A DNA stretch of 34,699 bases from a virus, in the IMG/VR virus record IMGVR_UViG_3300025141_000368, positions 1 through 34,699 of that record. One strand, given 5' to 3'. Both the position numbers and the translations under genes were made by a program. Below are positions 25,251 through 31,512 of the stretch, in pieces. The notes below the pieces were generated by a model. The model was not told the DNA's origin. It searched no databases and saw only the letters and a program-made list of their open reading frames with translations. Position 1 is the stretch's first letter. Every line of letters starts with the position of its first letter.

Positions 25251-25378
25251 TCTTTCTCCTTTAATTTTTCGTAAAGACTCCACATTATGTCAGAGAATAT
25301 AAGTTGATTCTTTTGACATTCTTTATAATGACCTTCCTGAGTTTTTTGCCATAATCTAACTATATCATCAAGATTCAT
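25247..25378 (-). CDS. Small protein, 43 aa
   Basis: Starts in the stop of the previous gene (TAATG), with TTTAGGAGAAAA upstream, and overlaps the next start by ATGA. Helical and charged (DDIVRLWQKTQEGHYKECQK). Unknown function. Confidence 0.6.
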   Translation of the reverse strand: MNLDDIVRLWQKTQEGHYKECQKNQLIFSDIMWSLYEKLKEKE

Positions 25379-25554
25379 TATTTTTCTCCTAAAAATTCTT
25401 TAGATCTTATAAGCAGACATCGTTCACCTTCTGTCAATTCTTCTTCAGGTAAGTCAAGATATCCAACTATAGATTTAATAATCTCATTTGCTATCTCCAA
25501 TCTATTGCATACTCTACGCAATTCATTACCAATATCTTTTGATAATTCTTTCAT
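25378..25554 (-). CDS. Small helical protein, 58 aa
   Basis: ATG at 25554 follows TTTGGAGAATAT, directly after a large hairpin. The product is amphipathic and acidic (KDIGNELRRVCNRLEIANEI, then LPEEELTEGERCLL). It is coupled to the following gene by TAATG. Function unknown. Confidence 0.6.
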   Translation of the reverse strand: MKELSKDIGNELRRVCNRLEIANEIIKSIVGYLDLPEEELTEGERCLLIRSKEFLGEK

Positions 25555-25571
25555 ATATTCTCCAAAGATAA

Positions 25572-25643
25572 GAGAAGGCTACATTAATTTTAAGTTGAAC
25601 TGGTTGGGCCGGTTTTCTTAAAATCTAGATGTAGCCTATCTCA
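25572..25643 (-). ncRNA. Long rod-like hairpin between the SSB-like gene and the next gene
   Basis: AGGCTACAT (25576-25584) pairs exactly with ATGTAGCCT (25629-25637). ATTTTAAG (25587-25594) pairs exactly with CTTAAAAT (25617-25624), and flanking GAGA/TCTC extends the rod. The loop 25595-25616 holds a further short pair (AACTGG with CCGGTT, one wobble on the plus strand). There is no U-run, so a processing site for a double-strand RNase or an attenuating structure is more likely than a simple terminator. Confidence 0.6.
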
Positions 25644-25653
25644 AGGGTTATTG

Positions 25654-26220
25654 TTAGAAAGGAATTTCTGCGTCAGTACCAGCTGTAGTTGTAGACGTTG
25701 TATCTGTAGTAACAGTACCAACAACATTGTTATTGGTATTCTTTACTGTAGATTGACGCTTTTCAACTCTAGCTTTCATACGTGTAACATCATCTTCAGT
25801 ATATGTTAGATGTTCTGTTTCTTGAACTACAGGAACCATATCATATATTTCACTATATTCCTTACCATCAGTTTTACTTGGTTTCTTGACGAATAAAGCA
25901 TTGATACGAGTACCAACTAGATTCTTTACTTCATCATCATATTGAATTACAGGATTCTTACCTGTAGGATCATTTAAAACACTAATAATACCAGCACATG
26001 TATGCCTGAATAGATTAGCAATCTTAAATTCTTCACCACTTGTTTTATTGACAGTTTCAAATATACGATGATGCATATTCTCAGGATAACCTTCAAAATG
26101 AAGATCTATAATTCTTTTACCATTCCATTCACCATCAGTAGCTTCACTTATAGTAAGTTCATGCCATCCAGCAGTGTATTGTCCGGTACCTGTATTCTTT
26201 GCCATTGTTTTTACAGCCAT
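25654..26220 (-). CDS. Single-stranded DNA-binding-like protein
   Basis: 188 residues: a folded N-terminal part (about 1-135) with beta patterns (GWHELTISEATDGEWNGKRI), then a Thr/Asn-rich flexible linker and the acidic tip DAEIPF. That tip mimics the SSB C-terminal DDIPF that recruits partner proteins. It is next to the ERF annealing protein and upstream of the primase-helicase, as expected. The core resembles phage DUF669-type proteins but I cannot assign it firmly. Ribosome binding site CAAGGAGCATAAA. Confidence 0.65.
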   Translation of the reverse strand: MAVKTMAKNTGTGQYTAGWHELTISEATDGEWNGKRIIDLHFEGYPENMHHRIFETVNKTSGEEFKIANLFRHTCAGIISVLNDPTGKNPVIQYDDEVKNLVGTRINALFVKKPSKTDGKEYSEIYDMVPVVQETEHLTYTEDDVTRMKARVEKRQSTVKNTNNNVVGTVTTDTTSTTTAGTDAEIPF

Positions 26221-26221
26221 T

Positions 26222-26719
26222 TTATGCTCCTTGGTTAGTTGTTACAGTTTTAACGTGATTTTTAGTAATACCCTTAGATACAGATGCTGCATTTCCATCA
26301 TCATCGTATTGTGCTATACCTGTGATTGCAGATAAACCATATCTACGACCATATGTAATAACAGAACCAACACTTTGAGCAGTAGCTTTCTCTATTGGCA
26401 TTTTAAGTTTGGATTTAATCCATTGACCTGATTCATGTAATAACATAGTTGTTATGAAGAACTCTCCCGGTCTAGATTCATTTCCTTGAATTACAGATAA
26501 TCCATGTTTTGTTAAATGAGGAAATGATGATTCAATTACAGTATGTAAATCAGCATAACCAGAATTAAAGAATGGATTAATTGATTTCTTTTCAGCACCT
26601 TTCATTTCAGACTGTGCCTTGGACAAAGCAGATGCAAGTTTATCAACTTTATCTGATTTCCATTGTGTTTCGGTATTTTCAGGAGTGGAGTCTCCTGTAG
26701 AATTAGTAGTTTCTTCCAC
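26222..26719 (-). CDS. ERF family single-strand annealing protein
   Basis: 165 residues starting at GTG, with AAGGAGACCCTAATA upstream. After a disordered acidic N-terminus (1-25), the ERF core is clear: LASALSKAQSEMKGAEKKSI, NPFFNSGYADLHTVIESSFP, LTKHGLSVIQ, TTMLLHESGQWIKS and SVGSVITYGRRYGLSAITGI. ERF proteins anneal complementary single strands in phage recombination and genome circularisation. The SSB-like neighbour starts two bases after its stop. Confidence 0.9.
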   Translation of the reverse strand: MEETTNSTGDSTPENTETQWKSDKVDKLASALSKAQSEMKGAEKKSINPFFNSGYADLHTVIESSFPHLTKHGLSVIQGNESRPGEFFITTMLLHESGQWIKSKLKMPIEKATAQSVGSVITYGRRYGLSAITGIAQYDDDGNAASVSKGITKNHVKTVTTNQGA

Positions 26720-26745
26720 TATTAGGGTCTCCTTTATTTAAGGGG

Positions 26746-26901
26746 TTATTTATTTCTCAGCTGTTTACGCTTAATAAGTTCGAGCATTCGCCCTTTAATT
26801 ATGTTGATAAACTTTTGAGGTTTTGAATCGTTTAGCGAACGAAGATATAGTTCTAAATAGGACTTTATAGCTATATCTTCTAAATTCGATTCACTTTCCA
26901 T
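26746..26901 (-). CDS. Small basic helical protein, 51 aa
   Basis: ATG at 26901 has no clear ribosome binding site but lies 20 bases after the previous stop, so translation may be coupled. The product has an acidic start and a basic end (IKGRMLELIKRKQLRNK). Plausible but not certain. Confidence 0.45.
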   Translation of the reverse strand: MESESNLEDIAIKSYLELYLRSLNDSKPQKFINIIKGRMLELIKRKQLRNK

Positions 26902-26920
26902 GTATTAAATATAGTGTGAT

Positions 26921-27127
26921 TTAGAGCACATCTGCAAGGCTTTTTCTGTATAATTCCTCAAGTTTTTTACCTACAGCTATGATTTCTTCCCATGAATAGG
27001 AAAATTCACTAAAACCAACTTCTTTAGTAGTAGGATATATTTCCACACTAGGTTTATTCCTATAAGCTAATGCTTTATCATTACCTATTTCATCAACTAT
27101 TACTAATTTAGATTTCTTATCACTCAT
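26921..27127 (-). CDS. Hypothetical protein, 68 aa
   Basis: Starts within an ATGAGTGA overlap with the previous gene, with GGAGGTAAAACCTG upstream. N-terminal beta-like stretch (KKSKLVIVDEIGND), then a C-terminal helix (EEIIAVGKKLEELYRKSL). Unknown function; part of a run of overlapping very small genes. Confidence 0.65.
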   Translation of the reverse strand: MSDKKSKLVIVDEIGNDKALAYRNKPSVEIYPTTKEVGFSEFSYSWEEIIAVGKKLEELYRKSLADVL

Positions 27128-27278
27128 CAGGTTTTACCTCCGTAATTTGTAATGTTAAGTCAGCAGCATTACGTAAAAGCTCATTAGCCATTATAATTTC
27201 TCTGACATGTTTTTCATCTTCAGCACCAACTTGTATTGGATAGGAAATTAGTACATCATACAGTTTTATTTCGCTCAT
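27120..27278 (-). CDS. Hypothetical protein, 52 aa
   Basis: ATG at 27278 follows AAGGAGAAAGATA. A short beta-like N-terminus (LYDVLISYPIQVGAEDEKHV) is followed by a helix. Start and stop overlap both neighbours. Unknown function. Confidence 0.6.
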   Translation of the reverse strand: MSEIKLYDVLISYPIQVGAEDEKHVREIIMANELLRNAADLTLQITEVKPDE

Positions 27279-27396
27279 TATCTTTCTCCTTAATTAGAAT
27301 ACATATATGACCATCACTCCAATTTAGAGATTCAGGTGGTTCTTTACTATCAGTATGAACTGTATGTCCACACTCACATTTATAAGTATCACTCAT
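27256..27396 (-). CDS. Small Cys/His protein, 46 aa
   Basis: The motif CECGH plus a later HIC suggests a single metal site. ATG at 27396 overlaps the previous gene (ATGAGTGA), with GGAAGATTAAAAG upstream; its stop lies 23 bases inside the next gene. Possibly a short zinc peptide. Unknown function. Confidence 0.5.
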   Translation of the reverse strand: MSDTYKCECGHTVHTDSKEPPESLNWSDGHICILIKEKDNERNKTV

Positions 27397-27535
27397 CTTT
27401 TAATCTTCCTATGTAATTTTTAGTTATCATTTGTTTAATAATGGGAGTTACTCCCCCGGTATTCTTTTCAGAAAGTTTCCGGAGGAGTTTATCAGCCCAT
27501 TCTAGTTGTTCTTTGCGACTAGAGAATTTACGCAT
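27389..27535 (-). CDS. Small basic protein, 48 aa
   Basis: Begins in the stop of the DUF6745-like gene (TAATG). Lys/Arg-rich (SSRKEQLEWADKLLRKLSEK) with a C-terminal ITKNYIGRLKDE. Likely nucleic-acid or protein binding; unknown family. Confidence 0.6.
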   Translation of the reverse strand: MRKFSSRKEQLEWADKLLRKLSEKNTGGVTPIIKQMITKNYIGRLKDE

Positions 27536-28659
27536 TATTTAAGAACTATTGGTTTTACATATTCATCACCAGTAGGTGCATTTCTGCCATATGAATTGCC
27601 TGCTTGAATTACTATATCATCATCTCTCCAAGTTAAAGCTGCTTTTACAGTAGCATTAGCTAAAGAGCTAATAGACCATCCACCATTACTAGTATTAGGT
27701 ACACCTTCAAAATGACTTTCTCCTGTAGAGGGATTAATCATCTCTAGATATAGACCTTTATATGAATCATTATTGTTAACTGGATCATTCATTTGCCTAA
27801 CATTAGAGAAATCAGGAATATCAACATCAAGTAATTTGTAATGACGTCCATCAATAGTATCTTCATCTACAACTTCATGATTTAATGTAGCAAGTATAGC
27901 ATTCATGCCATAATGCTCTATTATATTACTTCTAAGAGTTGCATTACGATGTCTAAATACATCATCAATAGGTACCATATCCCAATTAATATTTTCTACT
28001 CCAACACCAACTTCAGGTTGTTTCCATTTTTGAGTATTTCTATTCCATCCACCTCTAGCAGATTCAGTATCACCACCAGCTTTTCTATAACGTTCAAGAG
28101 CTTTAGTATTCTCACGATTAGCTATATAATTACGTTTACGTTGAACTCTATCTTGTGTTTTAGCTGTTTTGTATACTTTAGCAGAATCTTTATGGATCTT
28201 ATTAGCTAATAGTCCAGTTTTAAGATCTATTTTCATACCAAACCAAGGTGTAAATTCATTACCATCATGAGTTTTCATAAAGTAAGCTGATCTACAATAT
28301 CTTATTTTATAAGAATATCTAGATATAGGGCCAACTCCTTGTCTCATAAGCTGCTTAACAAGATCACCAGAACCACCTCTCCAATTACCCCATTTTTTAT
28401 CTCCTGTGATACATAGTTTATAATCTTTAATATAACCTACTATATCACCAGAAGTAGTATCATGGCTATATGAATTATAGATGACAGTGATATCAATAAT
28501 ATTTTTACTTCTTTTTGTAAAGAGATATATTGTATATCTGTCACCAGTTTCACCTTTAAAATATACTGTATCTCTGGAAGTACCATGCTCTATAAGCCAT
28601 TCTACTTTAGAATTACCAATATATTTAGCTAAATAATCTTTCATTTTAGTCTGCGACAT
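27535..28659 (-). CDS. DUF6745-like protein, 374 aa
   Basis: I chose the ATG at 28659, preceded by AAGGAGAGCTCAAT. The C-terminal half has the pattern FRHRNATLRSNIIEHYGMNA, then DGRHYKLLDVDIPDF, GLYLEMINPSTGE and VPN, which resembles DUF6745 (NAEvR...YG...G.LyrL...VP) as I remember it. The N-terminal part (about 1-150) is beta-rich and tryptophan/glycine-containing (KKWGNWRGGSGDLVKQLM). No catalytic site can be named. It overlaps the upstream gene by 14 bases, and the two look like a functional pair. Confidence 0.5.
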   Translation of the reverse strand: MSQTKMKDYLAKYIGNSKVEWLIEHGTSRDTVYFKGETGDRYTIYLFTKRSKNIIDITVIYNSYSHDTTSGDIVGYIKDYKLCITGDKKWGNWRGGSGDLVKQLMRQGVGPISRYSYKIRYCRSAYFMKTHDGNEFTPWFGMKIDLKTGLLANKIHKDSAKVYKTAKTQDRVQRKRNYIANRENTKALERYRKAGGDTESARGGWNRNTQKWKQPEVGVGVENINWDMVPIDDVFRHRNATLRSNIIEHYGMNAILATLNHEVVDEDTIDGRHYKLLDVDIPDFSNVRQMNDPVNNNDSYKGLYLEMINPSTGESHFEGVPNTSNGGWSISSLANATVKAALTWRDDDIVIQAGNSYGRNAPTGDEYVKPIVLK

Positions 28660-29071
28660 ATTGAGCTCTCCTTGTAATATGGTTAAATTCACGAACTATC
28701 TTTACTACATAATTACCGGGTGGCAATGTAATAGTATCATGCTCTTCATGTTGCACTTCAACAGATTCATTATGAACTTCAAATGCATTAGGTATATCTT
28801 TGCCAGCTTCACGTTTATAATTCATATGTAATGATACGCCTGCATCTTTAAGCATTTCTGACATTTCAACTCTATGTGTATGTCCAGTTACTTCTCCAAA
28901 TGCAAATACAGCTTTGGTATTAGTTTGTCCAGTATAATTAACTATAGGATAACCTTCACCACCTTTATTTTCATTGCTGTATTCTTTAAAATCTTCATCA
29001 TTTAGTTTATACATAACAACATCACCTTGTTGATATTTAGTATATTTAATTTTCTTTTTTTCTTTTGACAT
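28646..29071 (-). CDS. Small cupin-like protein with TGHTHR and HEEH motifs, 141 aa
   Basis: Start ATG at 29071 follows AAAAAGGAGATCAA. The protein reads QQGDVVMYKL, FAFGEVTGHTHRVEM, VQHEEHDTITLPPGNYVVKI and REFNHITRRAQYVAD. The His pairs at the two motifs could hold a metal in a small beta barrel. I recall similar short proteins beside DUF6745-type genes in bacteria and phages; their function is not known to me. It overlaps the DUF6745-like gene by 14 bases. Confidence 0.6.
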   Translation of the reverse strand: MSKEKKKIKYTKYQQGDVVMYKLNDEDFKEYSNENKGGEGYPIVNYTGQTNTKAVFAFGEVTGHTHRVEMSEMLKDAGVSLHMNYKREAGKDIPNAFEVHNESVEVQHEEHDTITLPPGNYVVKIVREFNHITRRAQYVAD

Positions 29072-29216
29072 TTGATCTCCTTTTTGTTGGTTTATTTTGT
29101 TTTTCAAGTAATTCTTCTTTACGACATTGTATCCAAAACTCATAATCAGCATGACCGTTATATAATTCTGGATTTCTTATCATACTTTCTTCTAACATTC
29201 CTTTAACTTTACTCAT
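29046..29216 (-). CDS. Small basic protein, 56 aa
   Basis: Starts in an ATGA overlap and runs 26 bases into the next gene. Its middle is acidic/aromatic (NPELYNGHADYEFWIQCRKE) and its C-terminus very basic (KRRSNVKRKKEN). The basic tail is encoded across the next gene's ribosome binding site, so the last residues may be incidental. Unknown function. Confidence 0.55.
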   Translation of the reverse strand: MSKVKGMLEESMIRNPELYNGHADYEFWIQCRKEELLEKQNKPTKRRSNVKRKKEN

Positions 29217-29500
29217 TTCTTATGTAACTCCTGAAATTTGCTATTTTCTTTATCTAATGGTATTATTACTTGGTTACCATCTTTAAAATTAAAATGCCAA
29301 TATAATGTATGATCATTAGATTTATTCCATACCTTTGTAGGATACAAGATACCTTTACATGTTTTCCAAAAATCAGGATAACCCTGTTTTTCCATATACA
29401 TGTAAAATTCTAATTTTAATATTTCTAATCTTTGTTTTTTTATATTGGTAATTAATTGTTTCATTATCATCTCTATTTTAGGTGTACATAATTTACTCAA
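29213..29500 (-). CDS. Hypothetical protein, 95 aa, TTG start
   Basis: No ATG fits the ribosome binding site; AAAAGGAGAAAAAAAT sits correctly before a TTG at 29500, so I use that. A longer reading from a TTG at 29521 is possible. Helical N-terminus (MKQLITNIKKQRLEILKLEF), aromatic-rich C-terminus (DHTLYWHFNFKDGNQVIIPL). Unknown function. Confidence 0.55.
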   Translation of the reverse strand: MSKLCTPKIEMIMKQLITNIKKQRLEILKLEFYMYMEKQGYPDFWKTCKGILYPTKVWNKSNDHTLYWHFNFKDGNQVIIPLDKENSKFQELHKK

Positions 29501-29666
29501 ATTTTTTTCTCCTTTTCTCAAATTGTCTTAATCTCATTGGTATAACTACTGTATTATTACATTTTTCACAACATCTACCTTCATTTATAGGTTCAGCATT
29601 ATGTCCACCATCCCATATACCATCAGAATCTGTCTTTATTTCTAAACCACATATTGTACATTTCAT
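29493..29666 (-). CDS. Cys-rich zinc-binding protein, 57 aa
   Basis: ATG at 29666 is preceded by TTTAGGAGAAAAT; an upstream ATG at 29687 lacks this. MKCTICGLEIK and CCEKCNN give two CxxC pairs, and the C-terminus is basic (RLRQFEKRRKKFE). This resembles short phage zinc fingers that bind nucleic acid or host proteins. Its start region is identical to that of the next upstream gene. Confidence 0.65.
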   Translation of the reverse strand: MKCTICGLEIKTDSDGIWDGGHNAEPINEGRCCEKCNNTVVIPMRLRQFEKRRKKFE

Positions 29667-29847
29667 ATTTTCTCCTAAATTATCCATAAATATCTGAATG
29701 ACAATCTGGATGATACCAACCTTCTGGCATATCTATTTTATCTTCATCTTCACACATTGGCTCTTCACATCCCATACAATCAGTATGATCCATCATGCTC
29801 ATTTTACATTCATCACATATTTTACATTTCATATTTTCTCCTAAATT
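29658..29847 (-). repeat. Duplicated 24-nt translation start region
   Basis: Plus-strand positions 29658-29681 and 29824-29847 are identical (each begins ACATTTCATATTTTCTCCTA). The repeat covers the ribosome binding site, start codon and first codons (MKC) of two neighbouring Cys-rich genes. It suggests gene duplication followed by divergence, or exchange of the leader. Confidence 0.75.
29680..29832 (-). CDS. Cys-rich acidic protein, 50 aa
   Basis: ATG at 29832 follows TTTAGGAGAAAAT. Seven cysteines in 50 residues (CKICDECK, DCMGCEEPMC, PDCHSD) plus histidines suggest one or two metal sites, and the rest is acidic. It is probably a diverged copy of the neighbouring 57-residue gene, sharing the start region. 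Unknown function. Confidence 0.6.
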   Translation of the reverse strand: MKCKICDECKMSMMDHTDCMGCEEPMCEDEDKIDMPEGWYHPDCHSDIYG

Positions 29848-29920
29848 TTGGGGGAAGTGGATCGGTAAAGAACTCCTCCCCCCACCTGATCATCTCTGCC
29901 TCGAAACAGAGATTTCCCAA
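29848..29920 (-). ncRNA. Compact three-stem element between small genes
   Basis: Outer pairing joins TTGGGGGAA (29848-29856) with TTCCCAA (29914-29920), with a two-base bulge. Inside, ATCTCTG (29892-29898) pairs exactly with CAGAGAT (29907-29913), and AAGTGG (29855-29860) pairs with CCACCT (29882-29887), allowing one wobble. An alternative GGGGGA/TCCCCC pairing competes. It fills the gap between two genes and ends before the TTTAGGAG ribosome binding site. It may act as a leader switch or processing site; this is inferred. Confidence 0.5.
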
Positions 29921-30118
29921 TTAATCACAATTATTATCACAATTCCATCTTGCCACACCATTTATACAAGCAAATCCATAGAATCCATAACCGGCAGGAT
30001 GATACCCTGCTCTTTGTTGGAGCATCATAGCATCATCCTCGGTTATGTCACCAACATATTTAAAGTTGATATTGCCCGGACTTGTGGATTCTTTCTGATA
30101 TGATAGCTTTCTTTCCAT
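29921..30118 (-). CDS. Hypothetical protein, 65 aa
   Basis: ATG at 30118 follows CATAGGAGAGAATT. Gly/Tyr-rich middle (RAGYHPAGYGFYGFACINGV) and C-terminal NCDNNCD. Overlaps the preceding GTG-start gene by 59 bases in another frame. Unknown function. Confidence 0.6.
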   Translation of the reverse strand: MERKLSYQKESTSPGNINFKYVGDITEDDAMMLQQRAGYHPAGYGFYGFACINGVARWNCDNNCD

Positions 30119-30212
30119 AATTCTCTCCTATGTCTTCTTCTGCAATAATCTGAGCATAGATATTTTCTACTCTTTCAGATACATGCATATTTTCTAATGT
30201 TGGTAAGTTCAC
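30060..30212 (-). CDS. Hypothetical protein, 50 aa, GTG start
   Basis: GTG at 30212 is well placed after CATAAGGAGAAAAACA. Helical acidic product (SERVENIYAQIIAEEDIGEN). The long overlap with the next gene makes the C-terminal part less certain. It follows directly after the hairpin at 30241-30316. Confidence 0.5.
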   Translation of the reverse strand: MNLPTLENMHVSERVENIYAQIIAEEDIGENYGKKAIISERIHKSGQYQL

Positions 30213-30240
30213 TGTTTTTCTCCTTATGTTGGTTAAATTT

Positions 30241-30316
30241 TTGAGTAGGTAGCTATGTGGGTTGCTATATCATAAGCCATTGTATTGTTCATCAAGATAG
30301 AAGCGTACCTACTCAA
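30241..30316 (-). ncRNA. Closed 11-bp stem element between zinc-ribbon gene and next gene
   Basis: TTGAGTAGGTA (30241-30251) is the exact reverse complement of TACCTACTCAA (30306-30316); two more G-C pairs follow after a one-base bulge. The stem includes the stop codon of the zinc-ribbon gene. Inside, CTAT/ATAG can pair weakly, and an 18-codon reading frame exists without a ribosome binding site. No U-run follows on the minus strand (AAAAATTT). Size and closure resemble the elements at 1831 and 32486. Confidence 0.55.
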
Positions 30317-30689
30317 TAGGTTTTAATTTCTTAGTTAATCCTAATTTCCTCTTGATTTTAAGATTAAGTTTATATATCTCTATCATTTCATCGGTAATGT
30401 CTTCAGGTTTTAAATCTGTATGGTGAGTCATAACATAACGAATATAGCCATCAGACATATCATGACGATGTTTCCTACTACGCATTTTAGACTTTTTCCT
30501 CATTGCTTTATTTCTCTTAGGGGAACAATTATATTTACTATACTTATCAGGATTATTTTCTCTCCATTTTTTAGTAACTTTATTATGACATACTTTACAA
30601 TGAGATTGTCTGCCATCAGTTTTATATTTATTCCTAAAGAACATGGAGATATCCTTTACAGATTTACATTTAGTACATGTTTTTTTCAT
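30309..30689 (-). CDS. Zinc-ribbon DNA-binding protein, 126 aa
   Basis: Start ATG at 30689 follows ATTTGGAGGTATT. CTKC (5-8) and CKVC (31-34) form a zinc ribbon like that at the N-terminus of phage endonuclease VII/HNH-associated proteins (CTKCKSVKDISMFFRNKYKT), followed by a very basic region (RNKAMRKKSKMRSRKHRHDM) and a helical tail. No HNH or nuclease core follows, so it is probably a DNA- or RNA-binding regulator. Confidence 0.6.
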   Translation of the reverse strand: MKKTCTKCKSVKDISMFFRNKYKTDGRQSHCKVCHNKVTKKWRENNPDKYSKYNCSPKRNKAMRKKSKMRSRKHRHDMSDGYIRYVMTHHTDLKPEDITDEMIEIYKLNLKIKRKLGLTKKLKPIE

Positions 30690-30705
30690 AATACCTCCAA
30701 ATTTG

Positions 30706-30734
30706 TAGGGGAGAGTCAACAGAACTCCCCCCTA
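30706..30734 (-). promoter_or_regulatory. Leader hairpin upstream of the zinc-ribbon gene
   Basis: GGGGAG (30708-30713) pairs with CTCCCC (30725-30730), with an outer TA/TA pair and extra C residues as a bulge; the loop is 11 bases. It lies between the HTH gene and the GGAGG ribosome binding site. It may weaken readthrough or protect the 5' end of a processed message. Confidence 0.45.
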
Positions 30735-30749
30735 TATTATATTAACAGA

Positions 30750-31196
30750 TTATGATAAATGTTCTGTTTTTGCAACTGTATTAATAGCTTTACGTTCTAA
30801 GAGAACTTGCTTACAAGAGCCTAATATAACATTAGCTACTCCAGATATAGCAGTTGCATCAGAGTTAGAAAATCTACCATCTTGATTAACAAGAGATGTA
30901 AATACAACTCCTAATTGACCTTTCATAACTTCAAGACCTTTTATTGCAGTAGTGCTTGTCTTTGTTGTTAGATTGGTTGTGCCATTATTTCTAACTAGAT
31001 CAGCAGTTTTTACAACTTTTGGTGTAGCCATTCCGAACTTGTCTTGCCAAACCCATAAAGTATTTGGACTTACTCCAATTTCTTTGGCAACAGTTTTGCG
31101 AGCACTAGTTATACTATGACCATTTCTAACTAAACCGAATGTACGATTAACAATCTTTCGCTGTTCAGTTTTAGTATGTTTTATTCCAATTGACAT
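30750..31196 (-). CDS. Helix-turn-helix regulator, 148 aa
   Basis: Start follows AAAAAAGGAGACATAA. Residues about 26-55 (SITSARKTVAKEIGVSPNTL, then WVWQDKFG) form a transposase/terminase-small-like helix-turn-helix, and the N-terminus is basic. The C-terminal half is helical with a small Ala/Val-rich segment (TAISGVANVILGSC). It lies in the early block beside a zinc-ribbon gene, so a transcriptional regulator is likely. A small terminase subunit is an alternative but the neighbours do not fit. Confidence 0.6.
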   Translation of the reverse strand: MSIGIKHTKTEQRKIVNRTFGLVRNGHSITSARKTVAKEIGVSPNTLWVWQDKFGMATPKVVKTADLVRNNGTTNLTTKTSTTAIKGLEVMKGQLGVVFTSLVNQDGRFSNSDATAISGVANVILGSCKQVLLERKAINTVAKTEHLS

Positions 31197-31241
31197 TTAT
31201 GTCTCCTTTTTTGTTGTTGTTAGTTAACTAAATTTTCCCAA

Positions 31242-31472
31242 TTATCCTAAAAGACTCCATTTTTTACCTTTTTCTTTTTCTATCAATCTTCTTGACACAG
31301 GCAAAACCCCACCAAGCTGTTTATATCGTCTTTCAACTGTCTTAACTAGGGTTTCAGTAATTGTAACCCCTGCAATTTCACTAATTTTGCCAATTCCCTT
31401 GTTATAATAATGAATTAGCTGGTTTCTATAATCTCCTTTTATTGTACCAAGATTACTATAAATTTTATTCAT
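31242..31472 (-). CDS. Hypothetical basic protein, 76 aa
   Basis: Start ATG at 31472 follows AAGGAAAAATAA. Basic, with a possible HTH-like segment (GKISEIAGVTITETLVKTVE) and a C-terminal SRRLIEKEKGKKW. It is the first gene after structured locus B, so its expression may depend on that leader. Family not recognised. Confidence 0.55.
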   Translation of the reverse strand: MNKIYSNLGTIKGDYRNQLIHYYNKGIGKISEIAGVTITETLVKTVERRYKQLGGVLPVSRRLIEKEKGKKWSLLG

Positions 31473-31512
31473 TTATTTTTCCTTATTTATTGGTTAATAA
31501 TTGTGTGTCTAG

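Noticed and set aside
29881-29920. Self-cleaving ribozyme
   Set aside because: The G-rich three-stem element suggested one, but I could not find hammerhead (CUGAUGA...GAAA) or twister core bases in the right places.
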